Assembly (NCBI RefSeq): GCF_002101785.1
Contig: NZ_LQPJ01000070.1
Location: forward strand, 62,001 to 126,000
DNA: 64,000 nucleotides
From: Mycobacterium palustre
GTDB taxonomy: Bacteria > Actinomycetota > Actinomycetes > Mycobacteriales > Mycobacteriaceae
Direction: 5' to 3'
Numbering within the stretch: the first letter of the stretch is position 1; every line of letters starts with the position of its first letter. This document shows, one piece after another, positions 10,417-19,703 of the stretch. The notes under the pieces were generated by a model. That model was not told the DNA's origin, did no database searches, and saw only the letters and a program-made list of their open reading frames with translations. Both the position numbers and the translations under genes were made by a program.

Positions 10417-10920
10417 CTATTTGGCGGAGCTCATTCCGCGCCCGCCGCGGGACAGCGACACCAGCCCGGACTGGACGATCTCGCGGATGCCGAACGGCTC
10501 CAGCACCCGCAGCAGGGCCTCGATCTTGCCCCGGTTGCCGGTCGCCTCGATGGTCAACGCCTCCGGCGAAACGTCGATCACCTTGGCGCGGAACAGGTTC
10601 ACCGCCTCGATGACCTGGCTGCGGCTGCCGGCGTCGGCGCGCACCTTGATCAGCGCCAGCTCCCGGGACATCGAATTGTCCTCATTCAGCTCGACGATCT
10701 TGATGACGTTGATGAGCTTGTTGAGCTGCTTGGTGACCTGCTCGAGCGGGGTGTCCTCGGCGGAGACCACGATGGTCATCCGCGACATGTCCTTCTGCTC
10801 GGTGGCGCCGACGGCCAGCGACTCGATGTTGAAGCCGCGGCGCGAGAACAGTGCCGCCACCCGGGCGAGCACACCGGGCTTGTCCTCGACGAGCACCGAC
10901 AACGTGTGCGTCTTGGTCAT
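10417..10920 (-). CDS. ilvN: Acetolactate synthase small (regulatory) subunit
   Basis: A 167-residue ACT-domain protein; the ACT domain opens with [20 protein letters not shown], and a second conserved half contains [20 protein letters not shown]. It binds the catalytic subunit IlvB and confers valine feedback inhibition in this family. The ATG at 10920 overlaps the ilvB stop by 4 bp, so synthesis of the two subunits is probably coupled. The same frame stays open upstream through ilvB, but that part is a shadow of ilvB and not an extended protein. Confidence 0.96.
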   Translation of the reverse strand: MTKTHTLSVLVEDKPGVLARVAALFSRRGFNIESLAVGATEQKDMSRMTIVVSAEDTPLEQVTKQLNKLINVIKIVELNEDNSMSRELALIKVRADAGSRSQVIEAVNLFRAKVIDVSPEALTIEATGNRGKIEALLRVLEPFGIREIVQSGLVSLSRGGRGMSSAK

Positions 10921-12782
10921 GCGTGCCCTTCGCTCTCGTCGTCGAACAGCGGGCGGATGCCGCGCGCGGCCTGGATCTCGTCGTTGCTGGTCCCGGCGGC
11001 CACCATCGGCCACACCTGCGCGTCGGCGCCGACGATGAAGTCGATCACCACCGGGCGGTCGTTGATCTCGCGTGCCTTGTTGATGACGTCGACGACGTCT
11101 TCGGCCCGCTCGCAACGCAATCCGACGCAACCCAGCGCCTCGGCCAGCTTCACGAAGTCCGGGATGCGGTGCGAGTGCGTGGCCAGGTCGGTCTGCGAGT
11201 AGCGCTCCTCGTAGAACAGAGTCTGCCACTGCCGCACCATGCCCAGGTTGCCGTTGTTGATCAACGCCACCTTGATCGGCGCGCCCTCGATCGCGCAGGT
11301 GGCCAGCTCCTGGTTGGTCATCTGGAAGCAGCCGTCGCCGTCGATCGCCCACACCTCCGCCTCCGGGCGGCCGAGCTTGGCGCCCATGGCCGCCGGAACG
11401 GCGAATCCCATGGTGCCCAGGCCGCCGGAGTTCAGCCAGGTGCGCGGCTTTTCGTAAGAGATGAACTGCGCCGCCCACATCTGGTGCTGCCCGACCCCGG
11501 CGACGTACACCGCGTCCGGCCCGGCGATCTCGCCCAGCTTCTCGATGACGTATTCCGGGCTCAGGCTGCCGTCGCTCTGCGGGCCGTAGCTCAGCGGGTA
11601 GGTGGCCTGCACGCTGCGCAGGTACGCCCACCACTCGGTCATCTCGATGTGACCGGGAACATCATGGTGTTTCAGCATCGCGATCAGGTCGGTGATGACG
11701 GCCTTGACGTCGCCGACGATCGGCACGTCGGCGTGCCGGTTCTTGCCGATCTCGGCGGGGTCGATGTCGGCGTGGATGACCTTGGCCTCGGGCGCGAACG
11801 AGTCCAGCTTGCCGGTCACCCGGTCGTCGAAGCGGGTGCCCAGCGCGATCAGCAGGTCGCTGCGCTGCAGCGCGGCCACCGCCGCCACGGTGCCGTGCAT
11901 GCCGGGCATGCCGAGGTTCTGCGGGTGGCTGTCGGGGAACGCGCCGCGCGCCATCAGCGTGGTGACCACGGGGATGCCGGTCAGGTCGGCCAGTTCGGCC
12001 AGCTGCTCGGTCGCCTCGCCGCGGATGACCCCGCCGCCGACGTAGAGCACCGGCTTGCGCGCGGCCGCGATCAGCTTGGCGGCCTCGCGGATCTGGCGGT
12101 TGTGCGGCTTGGTGTTGGGCTTGTAGCCCGGCAGGTCCATCTTCGGCGGCCAGCTGAACGTGCACTGCCCCTGCAGCACGTCCTTGGGGATGTCGACGAG
12201 CACCGCGCCCGGGCGCCCCGACGCCGCGATGTGGAATGCCTCGGCGATCACCCTCGGGATCTCGTCGCCGGAGCGAACCAGGAAGTTGTGTTTGGTGATC
12301 GGCATCGTGATGCCCGAGATGTCGGCCTCCTGGAAGGCGTCGGTGCCGATCAGCCCGCGCCCGACCTGGCCCGTGATCGCGACGACGGGAATCGAGTCCA
12401 TCTGCGCGTCGGCCAGCGGGGTGACCAGGTTGGTGGCGCCGGGACCCGACGTCGCCATCATCACGCCGACCTTGCCGGTGGCGTGGGCGTACCCGCTGGC
12501 GGCGTGGCCGGCGCCCTGCTCGTGGCGAACCAGCACGTGGCGAAGCTTTTTCGAGTCGAACAGCGGGTCGTATACCGGCAGCACCGCGCCGCCGGGGATC
12601 CCGAAGATCACCTCGACGTCGAGCTCCTCCAGCGATCGGATCACCGCCTGGGCGCCGGTAAGTTGTTCGGGCGCAACGCGTTTCGATTGGACAGCGGGGG
12701 TCTTCGCGGCGGGTTTCACCGCGTCGGTGGCGATGTCGGTCGCACGCTGCTGCTGCGCGTGCGGCCTGGCGGGAGCGCTCAC
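10917..12782 (-). CDS. ilvB: Acetolactate synthase large (catalytic) subunit
   Basis: This 621-residue thiamine-diphosphate enzyme makes acetolactate and acetohydroxybutyrate. The catalytic glutamate is in [17 protein letters not shown]. The ThDP-binding motif runs from [15 protein letters not shown] to NNGNLGMV, and an FAD-binding middle domain lies between. About 40 poorly conserved, Ala/Pro/Gln-rich residues precede the core, as in mycobacterial IlvB1. The GTG at 12782 follows a 5' leader with a leader peptide and an intrinsic terminator (12827-12940), so expression is probably set by attenuation. It heads the ilvBNC operon. Confidence 0.97.
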   Translation of the reverse strand: MSAPARPHAQQQRATDIATDAVKPAAKTPAVQSKRVAPEQLTGAQAVIRSLEELDVEVIFGIPGGAVLPVYDPLFDSKKLRHVLVRHEQGAGHAASGYAHATGKVGVMMATSGPGATNLVTPLADAQMDSIPVVAITGQVGRGLIGTDAFQEADISGITMPITKHNFLVRSGDEIPRVIAEAFHIAASGRPGAVLVDIPKDVLQGQCTFSWPPKMDLPGYKPNTKPHNRQIREAAKLIAAARKPVLYVGGGVIRGEATEQLAELADLTGIPVVTTLMARGAFPDSHPQNLGMPGMHGTVAAVAALQRSDLLIALGTRFDDRVTGKLDSFAPEAKVIHADIDPAEIGKNRHADVPIVGDVKAVITDLIAMLKHHDVPGHIEMTEWWAYLRSVQATYPLSYGPQSDGSLSPEYVIEKLGEIAGPDAVYVAGVGQHQMWAAQFISYEKPRTWLNSGGLGTMGFAVPAAMGAKLGRPEAEVWAIDGDGCFQMTNQELATCAIEGAPIKVALINNGNLGMVRQWQTLFYEERYSQTDLATHSHRIPDFVKLAEALGCVGLRCERAEDVVDVINKAREINDRPVVIDFIVGADAQVWPMVAAGTSNDEIQAARGIRPLFDDESEGHA

Positions 12783-12826
12783 TGTGATTTCGTCCTCTTC
12801 ACTTGGCAGTCTCGTTGTCGCGCATG

Positions 12827-12908
12827 AAAAAACCCCCGTCAGCTCAGCGGCTGAACGAGGGTTGCGCGTTGGTGCTGGATCGCTTCAAATGCTGAAGGGC
12901 TCAGTCAG
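12827..12908 (-). promoter_or_regulatory. Transcription attenuator in the ilvBNC leader
   Basis: Read on the minus strand, the leader holds a strong hairpin (12833-12861, arms CCCTCGTTCAGC and GCTGACGGGGG) followed by six T residues (12827-12832): an intrinsic terminator 45 bp before ilvB. Upstream, GCACCAACGCGC (12864-12875) is the exact complement of GCGCGTTGGTGC (12909-12920), which lies inside the leader peptide gene. A segment CCCTTCAGC between them resembles the terminator 5' arm and could compete with it. The layout is that of ribosome-mediated attenuation; which pairings act as antiterminator is inferred. Confidence 0.85.
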
Positions 12909-12940
12909 GCACCAACGCGCTGACTAAGTACTACGAGCAT
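12905..12940 (-). CDS. ilvB leader peptide (11 residues, Leu/Val-rich)
   Basis: ATG at 12938-12940 opens a short frame encoding MLVVLSQRVGA and a TGA at 12905-12907. Five of the ten residues after Met are Leu or Val, including four in a row (codons CTC GTA GTA CTT). A GGAAAG lies just upstream as a possible ribosome site. The last codons overlap the first arm of the 12-bp hairpin (12909-12920). A ribosome stalled at the Leu/Val run for lack of charged tRNA would therefore change leader folding before the terminator at 12827-12861 forms. Confidence 0.82.
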   Translation of the reverse strand: MLVVLSQRVGA

Positions 12941-13074
12941 CCCGGGCTTTCCGGCGGTTTCCATAGGGTCCGACGGTAGCCTTCGCACAGCTCAAGAGTC
13001 AAATCCGGTCACCGACGACGCCGACCCGACTCCGCGCCGGAACCGGCGTCGAGCGGCGGTGCGATGATGCCAGG

Positions 13075-13452
13075 GTGGTTACCGACTCCCCCGTCGTGAT
13101 CAAGGTGTCGCCGATGGCGCACTTGGCCGTCGGCTTCTTGACCCTGGGATTGCTGATACCGGTGCTGGCGTGGCCGGTGTCCGCGCCGCTGCTGGCCATC
13201 CCGGTGCTGTTGTCGGCGTTGATCATCCGGCTGCGCACCGTCGCCGACGAGGCCGGGGTGACCGTTCGCACGCTGCTGGGCAGCCGCGCGGTGGCCTGGG
13301 ACGACATCGACGGGCTGCGCTTTCACCGGGGATCCTGGGCGCGGGCGCGCCTTAAGAGCGGGGCGGAGCTGCGGCTGCCCGCGGTCAGCTTCGCGACCCT
13401 GCCGCTGCTGACCGAGGCGAGCGCGGGGCGGGTCCCCAATCCCTACCGATGA
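13075..13452 (+). CDS. cfp6: Cfp6-like low-molecular-weight antigen, PH-domain-like protein
   Basis: The 125-residue product has two hydrophobic segments near the N-terminus (about residues 14-50) and then a small beta-rich PH-like domain (DEAGVTVRTLLGSRAVAW, DDIDGLRFHRGSWARARL) ending RVPNPYR. Position and sequence match Cfp6 (Rv3004), known as a culture-filtrate antigen; its function is unknown. The GTG at 13075 is the longest start. An ATG at 13114 (MAHLAVG), preceded by AAGGTG, gives the 112-residue length remembered for M. tuberculosis and may be the true start. Confidence 0.85.
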   Translation: MVTDSPVVIKVSPMAHLAVGFLTLGLLIPVLAWPVSAPLLAIPVLLSALIIRLRTVADEAGVTVRTLLGSRAVAWDDIDGLRFHRGSWARARLKSGAELRLPAVSFATLPLLTEASAGRVPNPYR

Positions 13453-13455
13453 GGG

Positions 13456-14313
13456 TCAGGCGATCGGGTTGACCCCGTTGAGCAGCACCCATACCCCGAT
13501 GCCTCCGGCGATGCCGCCCAGCAGCGCCACGAACGACCCGATGAACGGGCGATGCGCCCAGCCCCGGCCGGCGTCGAAGCCGTAGCGGCCCGGCCCGCAC
13601 AGGATCACGGCGGCCGCCAGGAAGATCAGGGTGATCTGGTATTCGTGCCCCTGCGGCAGGAAGTACGAGAACGAATGCGAATGCGGCTTCGCCGAGACGG
13701 TGGCCAGCAGCTCGTTGATCAGGAACGCCAACGCGCCCGCCGCGGCCAGCGGGGTGAACAGACCCAGGATGAGCAGCACGGCCGCCACGATCTCGCCGCC
13801 GGCGCTCACGTACGCCAGCACGTCGGCGTGGTGATAGCCGACGTCGGACAGTGAGTTCCTCAGACCGGCCAGCCCCCCGCCGCCCCACCATCCGAACAGC
13901 TTCTGCAGCCCGTGGGCGCCGAGCACCACTCCAAGCCCGACCCGCAACAGCAGCAAACCCAGATGCTGGGTCCCGCGCCGGCCCGCGGCGCGGTGCGGGT
14001 CGTCCTCGATGTCCGAGTCGATGCGGGCCGGCTCGGTGGCCGAGATCGGCGCCGCATGCGGCACCGACTGCGGCTGCACGTAAGGCAAGGGCTCCTGCTG
14101 GTCGAGCAGGTTGTAGCCACCCGGGCCCGCCGCGGAGTGCTGGCCGGGGTCTTGGTAGGGGATGACCGTGGTGGTCCCGAAATCGCCCGGATACCCGACC
14201 GGCGTCAGGTCATCTTCGGGATCGACCAGGCGCGCCGACGCGGGGCGCCCGGGAATTGCCTCCGGGGACTCTCCCGGCCGCTGCCAATGTGCGTCATTCG
14301 ATTGACTGGTCAC
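13456..14313 (-). CDS. DoxX-family membrane protein (Rv3005c-like)
   Basis: The 285-residue protein has about 130 hydrophilic, proline-rich N-terminal residues. A four-helix DoxX domain follows, opening LLLLRVGLGVVLGAHGLQK and containing GWWGGGGLAG and GLFTPLAAAGALAFLINE. The M. tuberculosis homologue belongs to a membrane oxidoreductase complex with superoxide dismutase SodA and thiosulfate sulfurtransferase SseA that limits oxidative damage. The GTG at 14313 is chosen because residues further upstream in the same frame are non-conserved low-complexity sequence overlapping the divergent lppZ. Its stop lies 3 bp from the cfp6 stop on the other strand. Confidence 0.88.
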   Translation of the reverse strand: MTSQSNDAHWQRPGESPEAIPGRPASARLVDPEDDLTPVGYPGDFGTTTVIPYQDPGQHSAAGPGGYNLLDQQEPLPYVQPQSVPHAAPISATEPARIDSDIEDDPHRAAGRRGTQHLGLLLLRVGLGVVLGAHGLQKLFGWWGGGGLAGLRNSLSDVGYHHADVLAYVSAGGEIVAAVLLILGLFTPLAAAGALAFLINELLATVSAKPHSHSFSYFLPQGHEYQITLIFLAAAVILCGPGRYGFDAGRGWAHRPFIGSFVALLGGIAGGIGVWVLLNGVNPIA

Positions 14314-14524
14314 GGGTGTCAGGGTAAGGGCAAATGGCCCTGAATTGGGGATTTGAGCGACGCTTTGGCCGGGCAATCGGCGGATAGTACGCCAAAACGG
14401 CCCCGATGCCCCCAAAATCACCCCGCGCGCTTTGCCGGACGGGTCGCCAAAGCGGGGCCGGCCGGGCGCCCGACACGGGCGGGCATGTGGCGGCGGTGGG
14501 CGCAGTGTCCGTAGCCTGTCGGTC

Positions 14525-15655
14525 ATGCGACTAGGGCTGTCAGGGCGCTCGGCGCGGCGGGGGCTCGCCGCGCTGTGCGCGGTGGCGCTCGTGTCGAGCG
14601 GGTGCGCCCGGTTCAACGACGCCCAGTCACAGCCGTTCACGACCAACCCCGAACTCAAGCCGCAGCCGAGCTCGACGCCTCCCCCGCCGCCGCCGCTGCC
14701 GCCCACGCCGTTCCCGAAGGCGTGCCCGGCGCCCGGCGTCATGCAGGGCTGCCTGGAGAGCACCAGCGGCCTGATCATGGGCACCGACAGCAAAACCGCG
14801 CTGGTCGCCGAGCGCACCACCGGGGCGGTCAAGGAGATCTCCGTCAGCGCCGAGCCGAAGGTGAAGATGGTGATCCCGGTCGACCCGTCCGGCGACGGCG
14901 GCTTGATGGACATCGTGCTCTCGCCCACCTACACCCAGGACCGGCTGATGTACGCCTACATCAGCACGCCGAGCGACAACCGGGTGATCCGCATCGCCGA
15001 CGGCGACATCCCCAAGGACATCCTGACCGGGATCCCGAAGGGGGCCACCGGCAACACCGGGGCGCTGATCTTCACCAGCCCCACCACGCTGGTCGTGATG
15101 ACCGGCGACGCGGGCAACCCGGCGGCGGCCGCCGACCCGAAGTCGCTGGCCGGCAAGGTGCTGCGCATCGAGCAGCCGACGACCATCGGTCAGGCGCCGC
15201 CGACGACGGCGCTGTCCGGGGTCGGGGCCGGCGGCGGCCTGTGCATCGACCCGGTCGACGGCTCGCTGTATGTCGCCGACCGCACCCCCACCGCGGATCG
15301 CCTGCAGCGCATCACCAAGAACTCGGAGGTCTCCACGGTGTGGACCTGGCCGGACAAGCCGGGCGTGGCCGGGTGCGCGGCGATGGATGGCACGGTGTTG
15401 GTCAACCTGATCAACACGAAGCTGACGGTGGCGGTACGGCTCGCGCCGTCGACGGGCGCCGTGACCGGTGAACCCGACGTGGTCCGCAAGGACACCCACG
15501 CCCACGCGTGGGCGCTGCGCATGTCGCCCGACGGAAACGTCTGGGGCGCAACGGTCAACAAGACGGCCGGGGACGCCGAGAAGCTCGACGACGTGGTGTT
15601 CCCGCTGTTCCCGCAGGGCGGCGGCTTCCCGCGCAACAACGACGACAAGACCTGA
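14525..15655 (+). CDS. lppZ: LppZ-like lipoprotein, predicted beta-propeller
   Basis: The 376-residue product has an N-terminal signal with lipobox LVSSGC (Cys ~28), then a Pro-rich linker (run of prolines near residue 55). A six-bladed propeller resembling soluble glucose/sorbosone dehydrogenases follows, with elements such as GGLMDIVLSPTYTQDRLMYAY and GGLCIDPVDGSLYVADRTP. It should be anchored on the outer face of the membrane. The ligand is unknown. The ATG at 14525 places the signal sequence correctly; longer in-frame extension is GC-rich non-coding sequence. It ends against gatB with an inverted repeat between. Confidence 0.9.
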   Translation: MRLGLSGRSARRGLAALCAVALVSSGCARFNDAQSQPFTTNPELKPQPSSTPPPPPPLPPTPFPKACPAPGVMQGCLESTSGLIMGTDSKTALVAERTTGAVKEISVSAEPKVKMVIPVDPSGDGGLMDIVLSPTYTQDRLMYAYISTPSDNRVIRIADGDIPKDILTGIPKGATGNTGALIFTSPTTLVVMTGDAGNPAAAADPKSLAGKVLRIEQPTTIGQAPPTTALSGVGAGGGLCIDPVDGSLYVADRTPTADRLQRITKNSEVSTVWTWPDKPGVAGCAAMDGTVLVNLINTKLTVAVRLAPSTGAVTGEPDVVRKDTHAHAWALRMSPDGNVWGATVNKTAGDAEKLDDVVFPLFPQGGGFPRNNDDKT

Positions 15656-15666
15656 TTTCGCTCGGC

Positions 15667-15720
15667 GAGCGTGAATCTTGCGACGCCGTATCGGCGTGTC
15701 GCGCCGCCGTTTTCACACTC
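15667..15720. terminator. Nested inverted repeat between convergent lppZ and gatB
   Basis: GAGCGTGAA at 15667-15675 pairs with TTTCACACTC near 15711-15720 (one mismatch). Inside it, GCGACGCCG and CGGCGTGTCGC form a second stem around TAT. It occupies the 83-bp gap between two convergent stops, so a bidirectional terminator is the natural reading. The outer sequence looks like a dispersed mycobacterial palindrome rather than a unique site. Confidence 0.6.
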
Positions 15721-15738
15721 GGCCCGCGGCGGCGCCGG

Positions 15739-17247
15739 TCAGCTTTGTCCGCAGGCGGCCAGCACCAGTTCGCGCACCCGCGCCGCGTCGGCCTGCCCGC
15801 GGGTGGCCTTCATCACCGCCCCCACGATCGCGCCGGCCGCGGCCACCTTGCCGCCGCGGATCTTTTCGGCCACATCGGGATTGGCGGCCAGGGCTTCGTC
15901 GACGGCGGCCTGCGTGACGGAGTCGTCGCGCACCAGTTCCAGGCCGCGCGCGGCCATCACCTGGTCCGGATCGCCCTCACCGGCCAGCACCCCCTCGACG
16001 ACCTGGCGGGCCAGCTTGACCGACAGCTTGCCCTCGTCGACCAGCGCGATCACCGCGGCGACCTGGGCCGGCGTGATGGCCAGCTCGTCCAACCCGACGT
16101 TGGCCTCGTTGGCCTTTTGCACGAGGAAGTTTCCCCACCAGGCCCGCGCCGGCTCGCTTCCCGCGCCGTGCTTGACGGTCTCGATGACCAGGTCGACGGC
16201 GCCGGCGTTGACCAGGTCGCGCATCACCTCGTCGGAAACACCCCATTCCTGCTGAATCCGCTTGCGGGTCAACCACGGTAGCTCGGGAATGGTCTTTCGC
16301 AGCCGCTCGACCCACTCGCGGTCGGGTGCGACGGGCTCCAGGTCGGGCTCGGGGAAATAGCGGTAGTCCTCGGCGGTCTCCTTGGTGCGGCCCGGGCTGG
16401 TGTACCCGGCCTCGTGAAAGTGCCTGGTCTCCTGGGTGATTCGGCCGCCCGCCGCCAACACGGCTGCCTGGCGCTGCATTTCGTAACGGACGGCGACCTC
16501 GACGCTACGCAGCGAGTTGACGTTCTTGGTTTCCGTGCGGGTGCCGAACTCGGCGGCCCCCTTGGGCATCAGCGACACGTTGGCGTCGCAGCGCATCGAC
16601 CCCTGGTCCATTCGGACGTCGGATACGCCCAAGGCGCGCAACAGGTCTCGCAACGCCGTCACGTAGGCGCGGGCGATCTGCGGCGCCTTAGCGCCGGCGC
16701 CGACGATGGGCTTGGTGACGATCTCGATCAGCGGCACGCCGGCCCGGTTGTAGTCGATCAGCGACGTCGTCGCGCCGTGGATGCGGCCGGTCTCGCTGCC
16801 CAGGTGGGTGAGCTTGCCGGTGTCCTCTTCCATGTGCGCCCGCTCGATGTCCACCCGCCAGGTGCTGCCGTCCTCGAGCGGTGCTTCGAGGTAGCCGTTG
16901 ATGGCGATCGGCTCGTCGTACTGCGAGATCTGGTAGTTCTTCGGCATGTCCGGGTAGAAGTAGTTCTTCCGCGCGAAGCGGCACCACGGCACGATCTCGC
17001 AGTTCAGCGCCAGGCCGATCCGGACCGCCGACTCGACCGCGGCCTGGTTGAGCACGGGCAGCGAACCGGGCAGCCCCAGGCATACGGGGCACACCTGGGT
17101 GTTGGGTTCGGCGCCGAACGTGGTGGCGCAGCCGCAGAACATCTTGGTCACGGTGGACAGCTCGACGTGCACCTCGAGGCCCAGGACCGGGTCGAAACGC
17201 GCGACGACCTCGTCGTACTCCAGCAACTCGCCGGCAGCAACACTCAT
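15739..17247 (-). CDS. gatB: Aspartyl/glutamyl-tRNA amidotransferase subunit B
   Basis: GatB recognises Glu-tRNA-Gln (and Asp-tRNA-Asn) and phosphorylates the acyl group during transamidation with GatA and GatC. The 502-residue protein shows the family opening [21 protein letters not shown], the zinc-type cysteines CGCATTF and CPVCLGLPG, the kinase-like core ([16 protein letters not shown]), and the C-terminal GatB/YqeY tRNA-binding helices. The ATG at 17247 fits. gatB stands apart from gatC-gatA by the ParA-like and pfkA genes. M. tuberculosis also separates these but has Rv3007c/Rv3008 before gatB, which are absent here. Confidence 0.97.
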   Translation of the reverse strand: MSVAAGELLEYDEVVARFDPVLGLEVHVELSTVTKMFCGCATTFGAEPNTQVCPVCLGLPGSLPVLNQAAVESAVRIGLALNCEIVPWCRFARKNYFYPDMPKNYQISQYDEPIAINGYLEAPLEDGSTWRVDIERAHMEEDTGKLTHLGSETGRIHGATTSLIDYNRAGVPLIEIVTKPIVGAGAKAPQIARAYVTALRDLLRALGVSDVRMDQGSMRCDANVSLMPKGAAEFGTRTETKNVNSLRSVEVAVRYEMQRQAAVLAAGGRITQETRHFHEAGYTSPGRTKETAEDYRYFPEPDLEPVAPDREWVERLRKTIPELPWLTRKRIQQEWGVSDEVMRDLVNAGAVDLVIETVKHGAGSEPARAWWGNFLVQKANEANVGLDELAITPAQVAAVIALVDEGKLSVKLARQVVEGVLAGEGDPDQVMAARGLELVRDDSVTQAAVDEALAANPDVAEKIRGGKVAAAGAIVGAVMKATRGQADAARVRELVLAACGQS

Positions 17248-17274
17248 GCCGTCGATCCTAACGAGGGACGCCGG

Positions 17275-18471
17275 TCACGACCCGTGCGGCGCCCGCCGGG
17301 CCCCGAACCGCAGGTTTCCCCCGCCAGCCGGCGGCCCGAACATGTCGGCGATCGCGGCCGCCATCTCCAGGTACGCCCGCCTGCTTTCCCTGCTCAGCCG
17401 GTCCAGCCCGATCTCTTTGCCGTCCTGCACATGGCGGTCGAAGGGCAGCACCACGCTGGCGCCCACGCGGGCGGACAGCTCGTCGAGCTCCTTGGCGGCC
17501 AGCACGCCGACCTTGCCGGGCTGGACATGGTTGATCACCAGCACCGTGGATGCCATCAAACGCTGATACCCGTTGTGGCTCAACAGATCCAGGGTGGTCT
17601 TCGTCTTGCGTATCGCGTCGGTGGAGGTGCTGGTGACAACCACCAGGGCACAGGCCGCCGGCAGGACGGCGTCCATCACGGCCGAGTTGACCGCCTTGAC
17701 GCAGTCCACCAGAACCAGCGAATAGTGTTTGCGCAGAATCGAAAACGCCTTGACGACGTCGCGGCGCTCCAGTCGCCAGTCGGTGCGCGAATAGTCCGGC
17801 AGCCCGAGCACCTCCAGCCCGAAGCTGTTCATGTAGGTGTGCGCCCGGATCCGCGCGTAGTCCGCGACCGAGCCGTCGGCGAGCAGGTCGGCCAAGCTCA
17901 GCGGGTTGCGGCGGCCGTGGCGCTCCGCGAGGTCGCCGGCGTCGAGGTCCACGGCGATCACCCGGTCGTTGCGCACCGCGGCCAAGGTCGAGCCGAGCGC
18001 CTCGACCACCACGGTCTTGCCCACCCCGCCCTTGAGGTTGAGCACCGCGATCGGGAACGCCCCGCGCACCGGCGTGCGGATGCGCTCCCGCAGGTCGTGT
18101 GCGTAGGCGGCGTCCCTGCCGGGACCGAGGTCGATTCCGGTGAGCCGGCGCAGCACATCCCGCCAGCCGGTCCGCCCCGAGTCGTCCAGCTTCGGCTGGT
18201 CCAGGCCGTCGAGGGCCGTCCCACCCATTGTCGGCTCGCGGCGAAACGGCGACGACACCCGCCGCACCGGGGCCCGGGCGGTATGGGGGGCCGAGAATGG
18301 TTTCACGGGCTTTGGCGGCGCGGCGCGATAGGGCTCGGGCACCGTCGCCGGTGTCGGATCCGCGTCGGCGCGCCAGCGCAAGGGCGGCACACGAAGATCC
18401 GGCGACCTCGATGGCCTTGCCGGTGCGGCGGGCGGCTGAACGACTCCGCGAAGGGAGCCGCGGTTGCTCAT
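17275..18471 (-). CDS. MinD/ParA-like ATPase with proline-rich N-terminus (EspI-like)
   Basis: The 398-residue protein has ~100 Pro/Arg-rich residues, then a SIMIBI P-loop ATPase domain. A deviant Walker A motif LNLKGGVGKT (GGVGKT at 148-153) is followed by a switch segment DLDAGDLAERHG and VLVDCVKAVNSAVMD. This architecture is shared with ESX-associated ATPases such as EspI and with flagellar/septum MinD types. No esx, ecc or PE/PPE gene is nearby, and I do not recall it at this position in M. tuberculosis. Its partner and cargo are unknown. It starts at ATG 18471 and lies 28 bp upstream of gatB on the same strand. Confidence 0.8.
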   Translation of the reverse strand: MSNRGSLRGVVQPPAAPARPSRSPDLRVPPLRWRADADPTPATVPEPYRAAPPKPVKPFSAPHTARAPVRRVSSPFRREPTMGGTALDGLDQPKLDDSGRTGWRDVLRRLTGIDLGPGRDAAYAHDLRERIRTPVRGAFPIAVLNLKGGVGKTVVVEALGSTLAAVRNDRVIAVDLDAGDLAERHGRRNPLSLADLLADGSVADYARIRAHTYMNSFGLEVLGLPDYSRTDWRLERRDVVKAFSILRKHYSLVLVDCVKAVNSAVMDAVLPAACALVVVTSTSTDAIRKTKTTLDLLSHNGYQRLMASTVLVINHVQPGKVGVLAAKELDELSARVGASVVLPFDRHVQDGKEIGLDRLSRESRRAYLEMAAAIADMFGPPAGGGNLRFGARRAPHGS

Positions 18472-18606
18472 ACCTCACCGTATAACCTCTCGAACTGGCC
18501 GAAAACCACCAACCCCGCCCCGACCAGGCATGCGCTGCCAAATGTGACGGCAAATTCAGCCGGGCGTCGAATCGGCGCCACCGGATGTTTGCGAACCGGT
18601 CGCCAC

Positions 18607-19638
18607 CTATCCGAAGAAGGCGGCCGCATCGTCGTAGCGGCTGTCGGGCACCAGCTTGAGCCGGCGCGTGGCATCCGCCAGCGGCACCCGGCCGATGTCC
18701 TGGCCGCGCAGCGACACCATCTGGCCGTACTCACCCGCGTGTGCCGCGTCGGCCGCGTTGACACCGAACCGCGTCGCGAGCACCCGGTCGTAGGCGGTCG
18801 GGGTGCCGCCGCGCTGGACGTGGCCCAGCACCGTCACCCGGACCTCCTTGTTGATCCGCTTTTCCACCTCGGCGCCCAGCTGGGCGGCCACCCCGGTGAA
18901 ACGCTCGTGGCCGAACTCGTCGATTCCGCCCTCCCGCAGCGTGATTGAGCCCGCGACCGGCTTTGCACCCTCGGCCACCACGCAGATGAAGTGCGAATCC
19001 CCGCGCTGGAAGCGCCGTTTGACGAGCCGGCAGACCTCCTCGACGTCGAAGGGCTGCTCGGGGATCAGCGTCATGTGCGCGCCCGACGCCAGCCCGGCGT
19101 TGAGCGCGATCCACCCCGCGTGTCGCCCCATCACCTCCACCAGCATCACCCGCTGGTGGGACTCGGCGGTGCTGTGCAGCCGGTCGATGGCGTCGGTGGC
19201 CACCGTCAGCGCGGTGTCGTGGCCGAAAGTGACGTCGGTGCAATCGATGTCGTTGTCGATGGTCTTCGGCACGCCGACCACGGGAACGTTCTCCTCCGAC
19301 AGCCAGTGCGCCGCGGTCAGCGTGCCCTCGCCGCCGATCGGGATCAGCACGTCGATGCCGTTGTCGTCCAGGGTCTGCTTGATCTGGTCCAGCCCGGCGC
19401 GAAGCTTGTCCGGATGCACCCGCGCGGTGCCCAGCATCGTGCCGCCCTTGGCGAGCAGCCGGTCGTTGCGGTCATCGTTGTGCAGCTGCAGCCGCCGATT
19501 CTCCAGCAATCCGCGCCACCCGTCCTGGAAGCCGACCACCGACGAGCCGTAGCGGGCGTCGCAGGTGCGCACGATCGCCCGGATGACCGCGTTCAGGCCG
19601 GGGCAGTCGCCGCCCCCGGTGAGAATTCCGATCCGCAT
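18607..19638 (-). CDS. pfkA: ATP-dependent 6-phosphofructokinase
   Basis: The 343-residue protein phosphorylates fructose 6-phosphate in glycolysis. Signatures are [18 protein letters not shown] at residues 4-21, [13 protein letters not shown] near 103-115, and the catalytic [16 protein letters not shown] near 125-140. The glycine in GGEGT (rather than the Asp of GGDDT) points to ATP, not pyrophosphate, as phosphate donor in this family. The ATG at 19638 is chosen; sequence upstream in the same frame belongs to the intergenic region and gatA. It follows gatA on the same strand at 65 bp. Confidence 0.95.
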   Translation of the reverse strand: MRIGILTGGGDCPGLNAVIRAIVRTCDARYGSSVVGFQDGWRGLLENRRLQLHNDDRNDRLLAKGGTMLGTARVHPDKLRAGLDQIKQTLDDNGIDVLIPIGGEGTLTAAHWLSEENVPVVGVPKTIDNDIDCTDVTFGHDTALTVATDAIDRLHSTAESHQRVMLVEVMGRHAGWIALNAGLASGAHMTLIPEQPFDVEEVCRLVKRRFQRGDSHFICVVAEGAKPVAGSITLREGGIDEFGHERFTGVAAQLGAEVEKRINKEVRVTVLGHVQRGGTPTAYDRVLATRFGVNAADAAHAGEYGQMVSLRGQDIGRVPLADATRRLKLVPDSRYDDAAAFFG

Positions 19639-19703
19639 GCCTTCATCTTGCCCCGCGGAAGCGGGCGGTAGCCCGTCGAAAGGCGCGGTTGGCCGCCAAA
19701 CCG

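Noticed and set aside
10417..11634. A 405-codon version of IlvN
   Set aside because: The upstream part is a shadow of ilvB; the true start is ATG 10920 in a 4-bp overlap with the ilvB stop.
12783..12990. T-box riboswitch before ilvB
   Set aside because: No T-box antiterminator sequence or long stem I is visible; a short leader peptide with Leu/Val codons explains the terminator better.
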